Of a DNA stretch of 64,000 nt, positions 10,870 to 22,577 are shown in pieces. A program made the position numbers and the translations under genes. The notes under the pieces are model-generated. The model had not been told where the DNA came from, did no database searches, and was given only the letters and a program-made list of their open reading frames with translations. The DNA is from Apostichopus japonicus (taxonomy: Eukaryota; Echinodermata; Holothuroidea; Aspidochirotida; Stichopodidae), in assembly GCF_037975245.1 (NCBI RefSeq), contig NC_092577.1, positions 35,332,898-35,396,897 of the forward strand. The letters are read 5' to 3'. Every line of letters starts with the position of its first letter. Position 1 is the stretch's first letter.

Positions 10870-11930
10870 CTATAGTAGGCGTATTTGAGTTTTTATTTGA
10901 ACTTATAATATTTTGATGTATTTAAGTAGAAGTATTCAAAGGGATTACGCCCCTAGATGTTTCATAGAATACGCCCCTATAGATATGTGTTGTAACCACT
11001 ATGGAATCTCATTTCCAATACGTAAGTTCTGTCCATTTGCAAACGAATTTCTCGTTTTACAATCCCCGCCCACTCTTTCCCACCCCTCGGTACGCTGTTT
11101 TAGTAACTCATTGAAATTTACTGTGACTTAAAACTGCAGTTGTTTTAGAATTGTTAATGATTCATTCGAAAGGCTACACTCGATAATACGAGGATTACTC
11201 GACGTTATGAAGCCTCAATTTCAAGATTAAGAATATTTAACTAATAGATCAATGTATCAGTTACCTACTTCGATTCATTCCCCCGAAGGAAGTAAAACCA
11301 GCTCAGTTGTAACGGATCGAAATGTATACTGTCACATAAACATGCAACTTTTCTTGACTATGTTAATTATTCATTCGAAAAGGCTGCACTCTATAATACG
11401 GGGATTGAGTGACGCAATGAATGGCTTCCCAGCCTTAACTCAAAGAATAAGACTATATGAACAATAGATCAAAGTATCAGCAATTTATTCGCTTCAATTC
11501 CCCGAAGCAAATATAATCACACCGACATATCAGTGTAATGTTTGTATATATAGTAAACTAGTATGTCAGTACACATTAAAATGCATGGTTAGGAAACTTA
11601 ACCACGAAAATAAGAATAATCTAGATTATATAACAAAAGAAATATAAGATAAACAAAGAAAAGGATTTATCTGCTAAAACTGGATCAAAGGCTCATCAGT
11701 TATGGTAGATGTTTTTACATCGCTTACGGGAATTTAGAGATCTCTTCAATAGTGTTGTTAGTTAAACAACATACAATCAGGGGATAAATCTATGTGTGGT
11801 GTAATTGACGATGAAAAACATTGGTAGCAATTTGAATGTGTGGGTTATCACGTGATGAAAGTATATTGAACTTTAAATTCAATGGACGACTAGAATCTTG
11901 ACATTGTGACAGTGATGTAGTTTAATGAGC
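10870..11930. repeat. Noncoding DNA with a degenerate direct repeat of about 213 bp
   Basis: The block around 11150-11290 (CATTCGAAAGGCTACACTCG, then ATAGATCAATGTATCAG, then CCCCGAAGGAAG) recurs at about 11363-11510 with many substitutions. The short open frames here span repeat copies and show no protein motifs. Confidence 0.6.
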
Positions 11931-11931
11931 T

Positions 11932-11933
<2 letters not shown>

Positions 11934-11970
<37 letters not shown>

Positions 11971-11973
11971 TAA

Positions 11974-12066
<93 letters not shown>

Positions 12067-12073
12067 TATAAAT

Positions 12074-12172
<99 letters not shown>

Positions 12173-12179
12173 TATAAAT

Positions 12180-12257
<78 letters not shown>
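11934..12257. repeat. TA dinucleotide microsatellite
   Basis: About 320 bp of (TA)n with occasional AAAT and GTAT interruptions, followed by a poly-G run. It produces long isoleucine-tyrosine frames that are artefacts. Lies in the 2.5 kb missing from B2. Confidence 0.95.
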
Positions 12258-12260
<3 letters not shown>

Positions 12261-12838
12261 GTTGGGGGGGGGGGGCAAATGGAAGGAGGATGGGGAACTA
12301 ATGAATTGTTGATTACCTTTACTGGCCAGTCGTTTATGCAGAACACCTTTATCGATGACAAAAAGTTTTCTTTCACTTTATAAATATACGATATATCACT
12401 CCAGTAATTTCTATTTCTCCATTTATGTCAGCAGATTACTGCGTTAATTAATTCGCAGTAATCTGGAGGTGAATATATGTAGATATCTTGTTGTGGTGTT
12501 TGGTACTAAAAGAATATGATATATGGAAAAAAAAACTTTTAGCATATTTTTGATTAACTTGGTACTTCATCTTCTCGTCACATTGCATGTTAGCCCATGC
12601 ATCTTCGGTTGATAGAAAATATCTTAAAAGAGCAGATTATATAACGTTTCTAGGGGTTACTATTGACTCTGGCTCGACGTGGAAAAATCGCATTAATTCA
12701 ATCTCTATAAGTTTGCCCGAGGTGTTGGGATTCTCTCTAATTTGAAGCATTCACTACCGAGACAAGTTCTCCGCGTGCTGTACATTTGACTCTTATTAAT
12801 CCCCATCTCGCATGAGAGTTTACTCCGGTACGATGTAT

Positions 12839-12949
12839 TCTAATATCAAGGGGACTGGGGTTGAGAGCGGATCAGTCGTTTGGTAGTTTGGTTTTCGTGC
12901 CCAGGTTCTTTCCTGGGTGACATTTTCTTAAAAAGTATCTAATATCAAG
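12839..12949 (+). mobile_element. 5'-truncated U2-headed SINE-like insertion with 12-bp target duplication
   Basis: Bases 12851-12937 hold only the 3' part of the element (GGGACTGGGGTTGAGAGCGG to CTTAAAAAGTA). It is flanked by perfect copies of TCTAATATCAAG at 12839-12850 and 12938-12949. B2 has this 12-mer once (31591-31602), an intact empty site. Truncation at the 5' end plus a 12-bp duplication is the signature of LINE-mediated retroposition. Confidence 0.8.
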
Positions 12950-12950
12950 A

Positions 12951-13148
12951 ATCGCTTCTCGGCCTTTTGGCTAAGATCTTGTGTAGTATTTGTTCCCTTT
13001 CGAGGAGAATGGTGATGCACAACCCGACGATGATCACACAGTCACAGTCCCGATGCGAGGAGACTGGGGTAGCGGATCAGTCGTTCGGTAGTTTGGTTTT
13101 CGTGCCCAGGTTCTTTCCTGGGCGACTTTTCCTTAAAAAAAGTATCTT
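12951..13148 (+). mobile_element. U2 snRNA-headed SINE-like element, copy 2 (best head)
   Basis: Starts with ATCGCTTCTCGGCCTTTTGG and continues CTAAGATC, identical to the 5' stem-loop of animal U2 snRNA as I know it; the following GTGTAGTATTTGTTC differs from U2 at few places and retains GUAGUA, the branch-site-pairing sequence. Beyond that the body is unrelated to U2: a short CCT-TTCG-AGG hairpin, a CAGTCCC/GGAGACTG arm pair and a perfect GCCCAGG/CCTGGGC terminal hairpin, then CTTAAAAAAAGTATC. No U2-like Sm site or 3' stem-loops are present, so it is not a functional U2 gene. It interrupts a LINE coding fragment. Confidence 0.8.
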
Positions 13149-13424
13149 CCGACGCTTCAAAAGAGAATCATTCGTCATATTTCGTTTGCTTCCTTAAATG
13201 ATCACACCAGCAAGCTATTTTTCTTCTCACAATCTCCTTAACCTTCCTAACCTTAATAATGTTCACATTGCTACTTCAAATTACCATTCTATTAATATAA
13301 TCATAAACTTCTTGTTTTCAGAGGTTATTTTACGTAAAATAAAGATATACATAATCATAATACGAGGCAGGCTGGTTACATGCACAGACCACGTCCATGG
13401 AACTATTATGCAGAGCTTAGGTTA

Positions 13425-13565
13425 TTAAGCTAATACTTATGGGAATTATAATTTGCGTCCTTTACGTAATGAATGGCGGCTTACTGTGAATTTGTGGTAT
13501 TAAGCTATACCTATTGGAATTATAATTTACCTACTTCACGTAATCAACGGCGGCTTACTGTGTAT
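13425..13565. repeat. Two-copy direct repeat of about 71 bp
   Basis: AATTATAATTT...ACGTAAT.AA(T/C)GGCGGCTTACTGTG occurs twice in succession. It is conserved at 33797-33937 in B2. Confidence 0.7.
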
Positions 13566-13800
13566 TGTGGTTAGGCCTTAGGAGCCAATTTTCAAAGTGA
13601 GCGTATTCAGTCCTACAGAAAACGGTTAACTTAATGATCGAATACTAGATAGTTTTTAGGTTACTGAACAACAAAAATTGTCTTTGATCCCTGCCTCCGT
13701 TATTCCTTTTATTGTTTTTCCTTTTGGGGAGTGGTTCTACTCGTTAAGCATATTAAGGTTTTTTTTAAAACCGCTTCCTCTTCCTTTGTACATTTCAATT
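13566..13800. other. Noncoding spacer
   Basis: No gene recognised. Nearly identical to 33938-34172 in B2. Confidence 0.5.
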
Positions 13801-13804
13801 ATAA

Positions 13805-14125
13805 AAGCATACATAATTACCTATATTGTATGTATACAGAAGCATACATATTCAACCTATATTGTATGTATATAGAAGCATACATATTCAACCTATATTT
13901 TATGTATTTAGAAGCATACATATTCAACCTATATTGTATGTTAATAGAAGCATACATATTCAACCTATATTGTATGTATATAGAAGCATACATGTTCAAC
14001 CTATATTGTATGTATATAGAAGCACACATATTCAACCTATATTGTTTGTACATAGAAGCACACATATTCAACCTATATTGTATGTATATAGAAGCATGTA
14101 ACCTATATTGTATGTATATAGAGAA
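13805..14125 (+). repeat. 36-bp minisatellite, about 9 units (B1)
   Basis: Unit GAAGCATACATATTCAACCT followed by ATATTGTATGTATATA. Because 36 is a multiple of three the array stays open in several frames and yields repetitive pseudo-proteins. B2 has fewer units (34175-34425), so it is length-variable. Confidence 0.93.
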
Positions 14126-14815
14126 ACAACCAAATAAATGAAATGAAAGTGGAATGAAAATGAAATGTTGTTACTTTATTCGTCTGTCCATGTATATAAG
14201 CAATACAACACTTTATTTCCAGAAGATTGTAATCAATATAACCCAGTCTACTATAGGTTTCGGCGTATATGAATTCTAAAGAATAGGTTTTGAAAGATAT
14301 GACGATTATTTTGTAGTGGTTACAGGGACATACTGGCAAGCAAAACCAATCCGCATGGATAGACACTGTCACATGAAAGAATGTCTCTTATAAAATACAA
14401 ATTAACATGGAAAGGAATCAAGTAATATAGAAATCAAACCAAATGGCCTATTCTAGAGTAGACATCTACATGCATACCAATATTTAACTCGAGTAACGTT
14501 CTGAGCGATTACCCACTTACTCCTAATGTAGAAACAAGAAATATAAATACCAAGGGACCAAATTCCCTATATGTAGTGGTTACTGGTAGGTAAGTAAGTT
14601 AACTAAGACCAACTTTGATAGGAAGTACTACACACACCATGATGCTTTTTTTGGAACTCCCTGAACTTGAAGGAGAAACAATCCCGACCATTTTTATTAA
14701 TCGTGCATATTTGTACGAAACAATCCAAAGTATTATAGTTTCGTAAGAAAAAAATAGAAGGATGATTGGAACTGCATGTTCGGAATTACCTCACGCATGC
14801 AGTAATTCAACGGAT
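14126..14815. other. 3' flank of the methyltransferase-like gene (B1)
   Basis: No gene recognised. On the minus strand an AATAAA hexamer occurs at about 14697, roughly 120 bp past the stop codon, and could be its poly(A) signal; in B2 the corresponding bases read ATTATT on the plus strand and the hexamer is lost. Confidence 0.5.
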
Positions 14816-14819
14816 GCTT

Positions 14820-17203
14820 TTACTTAGTAACAACAATAACCTGCCACTCAGTTGCTAACAGTATTTGGTCGCCATTTTGGACGGCACCTTCCCGCATGTA
14901 CGACAGCACTTCCTCGACAAAACTCGGTGGTCCTGATTCTTGTAGTTTGACGTTATTGATAAAATCCGCCAATAACACACCGTCCTGGTTCCCAGCTTCA
15001 TAGCAACAGGTAATGTCGACCGTAGACGTTTCCGTGAAAGCTTCAAATTTTAATTGACATTTTTCTAATATCTTACGAATGGTCTCAGAGCTGACCAGTC
15101 GTTGAGCATCGCTTAGAAAACGTTTTTGTTGACGAATGACACCACCATTCTCTGAAAAACAGAATCGGGAAAATTCTTTGCGTTAGTACAACTATATAAC
15201 CATTGTTAATATTCACAAAATTGACTTCTGCGGGATCCCATTCTGTGTGCTTATGGAAAACAATTCCGGCCTAAAAGGTTAGCGTACATAAGAGCGTGAG
15301 AAATTGGATGAGCGAAACTGTCGCCTGAGAACTGAGGAGGGGAGGGGTGGGGTGGGCGGGGGCAGAGACACACTCCTACTATGATATTATGATAATGATA
15401 TGGGTGAAGACACCGCCTTTGTCACCCCTTATCCTACTGTATATATCACTGCTCATCGTTCGGTATCTATGCCATGCTAGCTTTTTGTGTTATGTACTGA
15501 GTATTAATTCAACCACCGAAACTTTGAAACAGTTTGCGGTGAATAAGCTAACCTGAAATTAAAACCAGCAATAGAATCCCTCCTTCGTCTAGGCAGCTAA
15601 CTATATCCAAAATTGTGGCCTCTGGATCTTCGACGTAATACAAAGAATGAATAGCGCTGATGAAATGAAACTTCTTGACTTTGTTGGGCTGCTGACACTC
15701 TTTATAATATTCCTGCCACGTCTGCTGCCGCCAATTAAAATCGACATCACTACCGAAGCTTTTACTGTCCACCAACTTCTTATACTCAACGATGTGGTCT
15801 GGATTTGGTTCTACGACTGTGTTGGATATCGAAGGGAATTTCTTCAACAGTTGAGCTATCATTTTAAAGTCCAAATCACCTGCAAGATAAAACAGAAGGG
15901 TGATCGAAAGAATCGCTCTCATTAGACAATTGAGATTATGGAAAGCGGAGAAATATTTGAGGAGGGGAAATCAAAGTAAGTTTAAAGGAGATTGTATGGA
16001 GTTGGAAGAGTTATGGAAAAGGGAGAAATAGTGAATAAATATGGAGATGTAGGGGAAACGGAACAAGTGTGGGAGAATCTATGGGAGATTGATGAGACAC
16101 GGAAGAAGTTTGGGAGATTTAAGGGAAAATGATGAAACACGGAAGAAGTGTGGGGGAATTAAGGGAGAGGTTATTTTATTTATTTTATTGTACTTGTTAA
16201 ATGTCTTTTTCTAACATTGACCAACAGTGCAGACCCTAAGACTTTATAGTAATAGCAACTTCTCTGAGAAATGACGGTCTATTCGTCGTTGGCCAAACAA
16301 TTTGTACCAACGAAGTCTTCGGCTTTGAGGACATCGTTTCAGTATGTTGTCGTGCTGGACGAATATATCCGTAACAGTGATAAAGGGCTTTGCAATCCGC
16401 TTTATAGTCATTTTCGACTTTGCAAAGTGTGTAAGAGAGACCCCAGTTTCCCTTTAGGGAAACCCCCCCCCCCCAAAAAAAAAAAAAGTGCTGGGTTTCT
16501 TATACTAGTCTTCAAGAAAGTATGCAGACAAACGATCATGAAAATGATAAATTAGATAGCATGGACGAGGGAAAATTATAGAGGGATGGGGGGGGGGGTG
16601 GCAAACAGAGGAGGGGAAATTATTGAGGGATGGGTGAGGACTAAGGGAGATATAAGGAGCTGTAAGGGAGAAAGTATGGGAGCATAAAGGAAGAAAAAAG
16701 GGACGGAATAGGGAAAATTAAGGCCGAAAGGAAAATTATGGGAATTTAAGGGATATAAAAGAATTATGGGAGAAATGAAGAGAGTATTAAGAAAGACTAA
16801 AGAGAAAACTGAGGTTGCATTAACTGCGGTTGTAAAGAGAGTTATGAGAGAAATAAGTAATGGTTAAATGACATTTGAGGTGTAGTTACGGGAGGGTTAA
16901 TTACAACAGGAGGTATTGACCAAATGAGAAATGACTGAGAACAAAAGAAGATAGTGGGAGAATGCATACATCCTAACATGACTAACCTGTTCCACTTCCA
17001 AATCCCAGTATCTCAAGTTTCTTCTCTCGGTTATGCTTACTAATGGGGATCTTTTCGACAACCGTCCGAGGGAATATTGTTTCAGCCCAAGTAGCTATCA
17101 TCTGGTGCTCTGTGGAATGTCGAACGAAGACGTTGAAGGCCTTGGAATAATAGCTTGGATCATGTGAGATATCTTTCACCGAAATTTCAGACGATGACTC
17201 CAT
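14820..17203 (-). CDS. Histamine N-methyltransferase-like protein, copy B1 (three exons)
   Basis: Exons 17203-16987, 15879-15553 and 15151-14820 join to 876 nt, 291 codons plus stop, very close to the usual length of histamine N-methyltransferase. Introns obey GT-AG (GTTAGT donor and TTGCAG acceptor; GTTAGC donor and TTTCAG acceptor). The family transfers methyl from S-adenosylmethionine to the imidazole ring of histamine in the cytosol. Seen here: SAM-binding motif LEILGFGSGTGDLD split by intron 1, the acidic VVEPNPDHIVEYKKLV segment, the LYYVEDPEAT motif, the LLLLVLISEN strand and a C-terminal IVVTK strand. The ATG at 17203 follows an in-frame upstream region with an acceptor-like TTATGCAG about 45 bp before it, hinting at a noncoding 5' exon. 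Substrate is inferred from family resemblance; related small-molecule methyltransferases in invertebrates may have other substrates. Confidence 0.85.
15930..16980. repeat. Purine-rich imperfect repeats in intron 1 (B1)
   Basis: Most of 15930-16180 and 16560-16960 consists of degenerate (A)GGGAGAAATTATGGGAGA-like purine runs on the plus strand. Between them is a non-repetitive stretch with a C8-A13 tract near 16467. The open frame 16271-16555 shows no recognisable motif. Confidence 0.6.
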
Positions 17204-17520
17204 TCTGATACGTAATTATCCCCTGAGTGGGAGACTGCTTTAGAAAATACCTGCATAATAGAAAGCAATGACACAATGACATGTATATCAGTTCATATAT
17301 ACCGGTATTTTGTTTATAAAATGCATAGTATATGTCACTTCTGTGCTATGATCGCTTCATCCCGACCAATTCATTCAGATCATGTGTAGAATCAGTAGGT
17401 ATATAGCACAATACGGAAGTTTGGTGGCTAGGTCTCTTACTTACGTACACAGTTTGACTTGTAGCGTGTAATTCTACCCTAGACTATCACCTGTTTTGAA
17501 TTTTTACTATGTTACATCTT
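17204..17520. other. 5' flank of the methyltransferase-like gene (B1)
   Basis: Contains the likely 5' UTR and a possible upstream splice acceptor (minus strand CTATTATGCAG near 17250). No TATA-type promoter could be assigned with confidence. Confidence 0.4.
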
Positions 17521-17521
17521 T

Positions 17522-18075
17522 ATGCAAGTCATTGAACTTGCAAATGCCATGATTTTCTCCCAAATGGATTATTGCAATGGTCTTTTTATCAACCTCCCGG
17601 CCTCCACACTTCATCCTCTACAAAGGATCCCAAATTACACGGCTAAAATTATTCTCGGCAGATCAAAATATGACAGTGCCTCCGCAGCATTGAAGGAGCT
17701 GCATATCATCCTCGTCAATGTCCGTGCCGAGTACAAGATCCTCCTCCTCGTTTATAAGTGTATACATAATTCAGCACCAGCTTATCTGTCCGAGTTGCTG
17801 GAAATTAAGACACCTGGTCGTTCAACACGCTCGTCAAAGGGCATCCTTCTCAATGTTCCTTTCACACGCCGCAAATGTTTCGCAGGCCGCTCTTTCAGCG
17901 TCGCTGGCCCCAGACTTTGGAACGCTCTCCCCGTCGACACAAGAAATTCGAAGACCATCAGAACTTTTGAAGTTGCTTTGAAGACTCACTTATTTAAGAA
18001 ATCGTTTCTATAATTGTATTGTTGTTCAGCGCCATTGAGTGTTTTAACAGTAATGTGCGCTTTACCAAGTGCTAC
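17522..18075 (+). mobile_element. CR1/L2-like LINE, C-terminal RT fragment
   Basis: An open frame of 163 codons (17522-18013) carries MDYCNGLFINLPASTLHPLQ, LKELHIILVNVRAEYKILLL and AGPRLWNALPVDTRNSKTIR, the hallmark C-terminal signature of CR1/L2-type reverse transcriptases. It is 5'-truncated and lacks the catalytic core. The tail TTCAGCGCCATTGAG resembles the GCGC-rich 3' UTR of such LINEs. B2 keeps only the first part, up to about 39165. Confidence 0.85.
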
Positions 18076-19080
18076 AACCTTAACCTTAACTATTTTTTTG
18101 TGGATTATATCAAGATTTCGGAGGTTTATAGATCAAGATACCTGCATTACCATCATGCGTGCCCAAGTTCTGTCGAAATTGGACTATGCAAACTCCCTCT
18201 TTCATGCATGCAAGAAGGCTGTCATCTTGCGATTGCGACGAATTCAGAACAAAGCCGCTCTGATAATCTTTCATTAGGCTGCATCCGAACTGTTGCCTAC
18301 TCTCCATTGCTTCCAATAGACAAGCGGATTGTTTTCAAGACACTTGTGTACGTCTACAAGTCCCTAAATGGGTCTTGCACCCACCCACCCCTCCAATTCC
18401 ATCTCCATATTCACACCATCTAGGAAGGGACTCTGATCATCTCAGGCGCGTAGCCAAAGGTGGGGGGGGGGGGGGTTTCGAAGTGGGCAACCGCCCGCCT
18501 TGAGCATATCTTTTTTTGTACGTTTTTATGATATCGCTAGTAATTTCAAGCTTAGATGCAACTTACAAGGGCCTGGGAAGTGCCATTTCCAGCGATCTGG
18601 GAGGCATTTTCAGCCAATTTTTTCTTGTACGCTTCGCGCCAAATGTGGTGGCGCTATACACTTAGATAGTTTTCAATGCAGAATCTACGGCTCTGATAGT
18701 TTGCCTACAGGTTCGACCCTCCCTTGTCAAATTCCTGGCTACGCGCCTGGATCATCGATGGATGTTGTTCGTCTTGACGTTCCCAGGAGTATCAGAAAGG
18801 TTGGTGCCGAATCATTCAGCATGCAAGGACAAAAACTCTGGAACAATGTCCCTCTAACTATCCGGTCATCTCCCACTGTTACTACTTTCAAAAGTAATCT
18901 CACAACTTATATTTTCTAAGGTCATTCTGATCTTTGTGTTTACACTGTGTATTCATTTTACTGCAATGTTTTTGAAAATGTGTTTTCTTTTGTTATTAAG
19001 CGCTATGATCTTCTTTGGAATAGCGCTATATCAAGCATTGTATTTATTATTTATCATTATTCCGGGATCTCGTGAAGTGA
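18076..19080 (+). mobile_element. Second LINE 3' fragment, interrupted by a hAT-type element
   Basis: Reads TIMRAQVLSKLDYANSLFHA, then after a frameshift PLLPIDKRIVFKTLVYVYKS, is interrupted at 18443-18749, and resumes as GQKLWNNVPLTIRSSPTVTT. The 3' end has AATAGCGCTATATCAAG and a TTTATTATTTATC tail. Stops and frameshifts show it is inactive. In B2 most of this unit has been lost, leaving two short pieces around 39150-39330. Confidence 0.75.
18435..18757. mobile_element. Short hAT-type non-autonomous element (B1 only)
   Basis: Element 18443-18749 (307 bp) with inverted ends CAGGCGCGTAGCCA and TGGCTACGCGCCTG, flanked by GATCATCT and GATCATCG (7 of 8 identical), as expected for hAT. It contains the recurring CTTGTACGCTTCGCGCCA / TGGTGGCGCT motif. 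No transposase frame. It sits in LINE coding sequence. Confidence 0.8.
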
Positions 19081-19100
19081 GTCGATGCACTGTATCACTG

Positions 19101-20379
19101 TATATATACAGTGGCGTAGCTAGGATTTTTTGAGTGGGGGGGGGGGCATGGGGGGCTGTTCTTTCTTGTGGGGGGCCGGAGGTTACTATCTAAGCGGAGC
19201 GCCACCTTGGTTGGCGCGGAGCGTACAGAGAAAATTTGAGATTTCAGCACCCCTCAAATCGCAGGAGATGGCACCTGTGAGGCAAAATAGCAACCAAAAA
19301 GATGTGCAACTTTGGTGACAGAAATGCAAAAAAAGTTTTTTCTCTTTCATGCTGACTGGCCTTGCCAACTCAGCCAGACTTTTAACTTGAGGGAAGTTGG
19401 CATCATTTGTCGTTTCAAGGTGTCAAGGCCTTTCTCCCAACTCAAACCCCTGTGGGCTACCGGTAGGTTTGCAGGATATGCCCACACGTGGACTTAAATA
19501 TAGCATTAGAGGAAGGGGATGGAAGACTAACACGCATCGATGTTTCGGTAATGGTCCACATTGGTGGCTCGGTGCTAATTAGGCCATTTATTGGGTTTCT
19601 TGAGGCAGCTGTCATCAGAATCTGGGTTTTTGTGCCAATCGATGACCGATAACATGTATTGGTATGTAAATTTCTTCTTCATATATCTAGCAACACTCTA
19701 AAAACAAATGAGTGGATTTCATTCCATTGGAGTGATCACTCGGCGCACTTCAAATTAAGAGTGAAATTTAACTCTATTGGAGTTAACCCTCACTCCTAAT
19801 ATGAGTGAATATAACTCTATTAGGAGTTAAGATTTACTCCAATGGAGTGGAAATTCACTATTATACCGGAATGTGCTCAGTGATCACTCCCATTAGGTGA
19901 TTATGATCCCGACACCTCAGCCCTAGCCGGACTGTTGTTAATGTCCAGACTACGGGGGCCAGTGCTGCCTGGAGCTTGTGCAGTTGTGGCCATCCGAACT
20001 CTCTGAGTACTCGGACTACCTCCTACCTAGCAAGCGGATTCAATTATTCCTGCCTAGAGAAGGAACCAACATGCTGTACATGGAGTTTGAATCTGACAAA
20101 CAAGAAGGGTCATTATTCTCCAATATGGATATTGTAGTATTGTTAATAGACTGATGAAACATTGAACTTGAGCTCATAACCATTGTATGTTAATTATCTA
20201 ACAATTTTCAACTGTCAGATTTGATTAGCAGTGCCAAAACTATTTCTCAATTGTGGGGCGCTGTTTTTTTTTACAACATTTTTTTTTACCCCATTCCCAG
20301 TGGGGGGGCAGTGGGGGGGGGGAGCCGATTTCATGGGGGCCGGCCCCAGGCCCCCCCGTGCTACGCCAGTGTATATATA
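19101..20379. mobile_element. hAT-type non-autonomous element (B1)
   Basis: Element 19109-20371 (1263 bp) with ends CAGTGGCGTAGC and GCTACGCCAGTG and flanking TATATATA on both sides. The target is low-complexity, so the 8-bp duplication is weak evidence. Interior: the GCGGAGCGCCACC ... TTGGCGCGGAGCG motif near 19194, a cluster of ACTC(C/T)ATTGGAGT-type inverted motifs at 19700-19870, and a poly-G run near the right end. No transposase frame. The B2 counterpart is 39363-40617. Confidence 0.78.
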
Positions 20380-20519
20380 TGTATATATATGTCTGATGAT
20401 CGCTCAACGCGTGAAACTCTTGAGTTACAACTACTAGTGTTCCACTAGTCTCAACATATATTCCGCTCTGTCCACCGGACATAGAGCACTCTGCGCCAAG
20501 ATAGACGCCAACCAACCAA

Positions 20520-20572
<53 letters not shown>

Positions 20573-20760
20573 CAGAGTCTACATGTACTACGGAAGAAAT
20601 TACAATAGAGAGACACCTTGGTATCGAAAATCTGAAACTTTAGACCATTTGTATGAGACGATCATATTGTACACGTGCTTTCAAAGTGCATCTTCTCTTC
20701 ACCTGTAAAATATGCGGACAGTTATAGCCGTTAGTTCTTAAACATATATATATATATATA
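20380..20760. repeat. Spacer with TA microsatellites (B1)
   Basis: Holds (TA)n at 20522-20570 and a short one at 20743-20760. No gene recognised. Confidence 0.7.

Positions 20761-22577
<1,817 letters not shown>

Larger units (their letters stand above)
12600..13440 (+). mobile_element. LINE reverse-transcriptase 3' fragment split by U2-headed inserts
   Basis: Upstream of the inserts the translation gives YITFLGVTIDSGSTWKNRI, the post-catalytic region of a non-LTR reverse transcriptase. Downstream of the insert (from about 13148) it continues as LQKRIIRHISFASLNDHTS and then DIHNHNTRQAGY, the usual C-terminal end of such proteins. Frameshifts and stops show it is dead. The copy lacks the catalytic YxDD region. 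The superfamily resembles the LINE at 20990-21572. Confidence 0.75.

Noticed and set aside
11879-12376. 165-codon frame rich in isoleucine and tyrosine
   Set aside because: Translation of the TA microsatellite.
12951-13148. Functional U2 snRNA gene
   Set aside because: Only the first quarter resembles U2; there is no U2 Sm site or 3' stem-loops, and the body is shared with other repeat copies.
13731-14141. 136-codon repetitive frame
   Set aside because: 36-bp minisatellite with a multiple-of-three unit; no conserved start, and the array length differs in B2.
15548-15925. ORF reading on the plus strand (92 codons) over methyltransferase exon 2
   Set aside because: Shadow of the minus-strand exon, which has SAM-binding motifs and proper splice sites. 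The same applies at 35954-36232.
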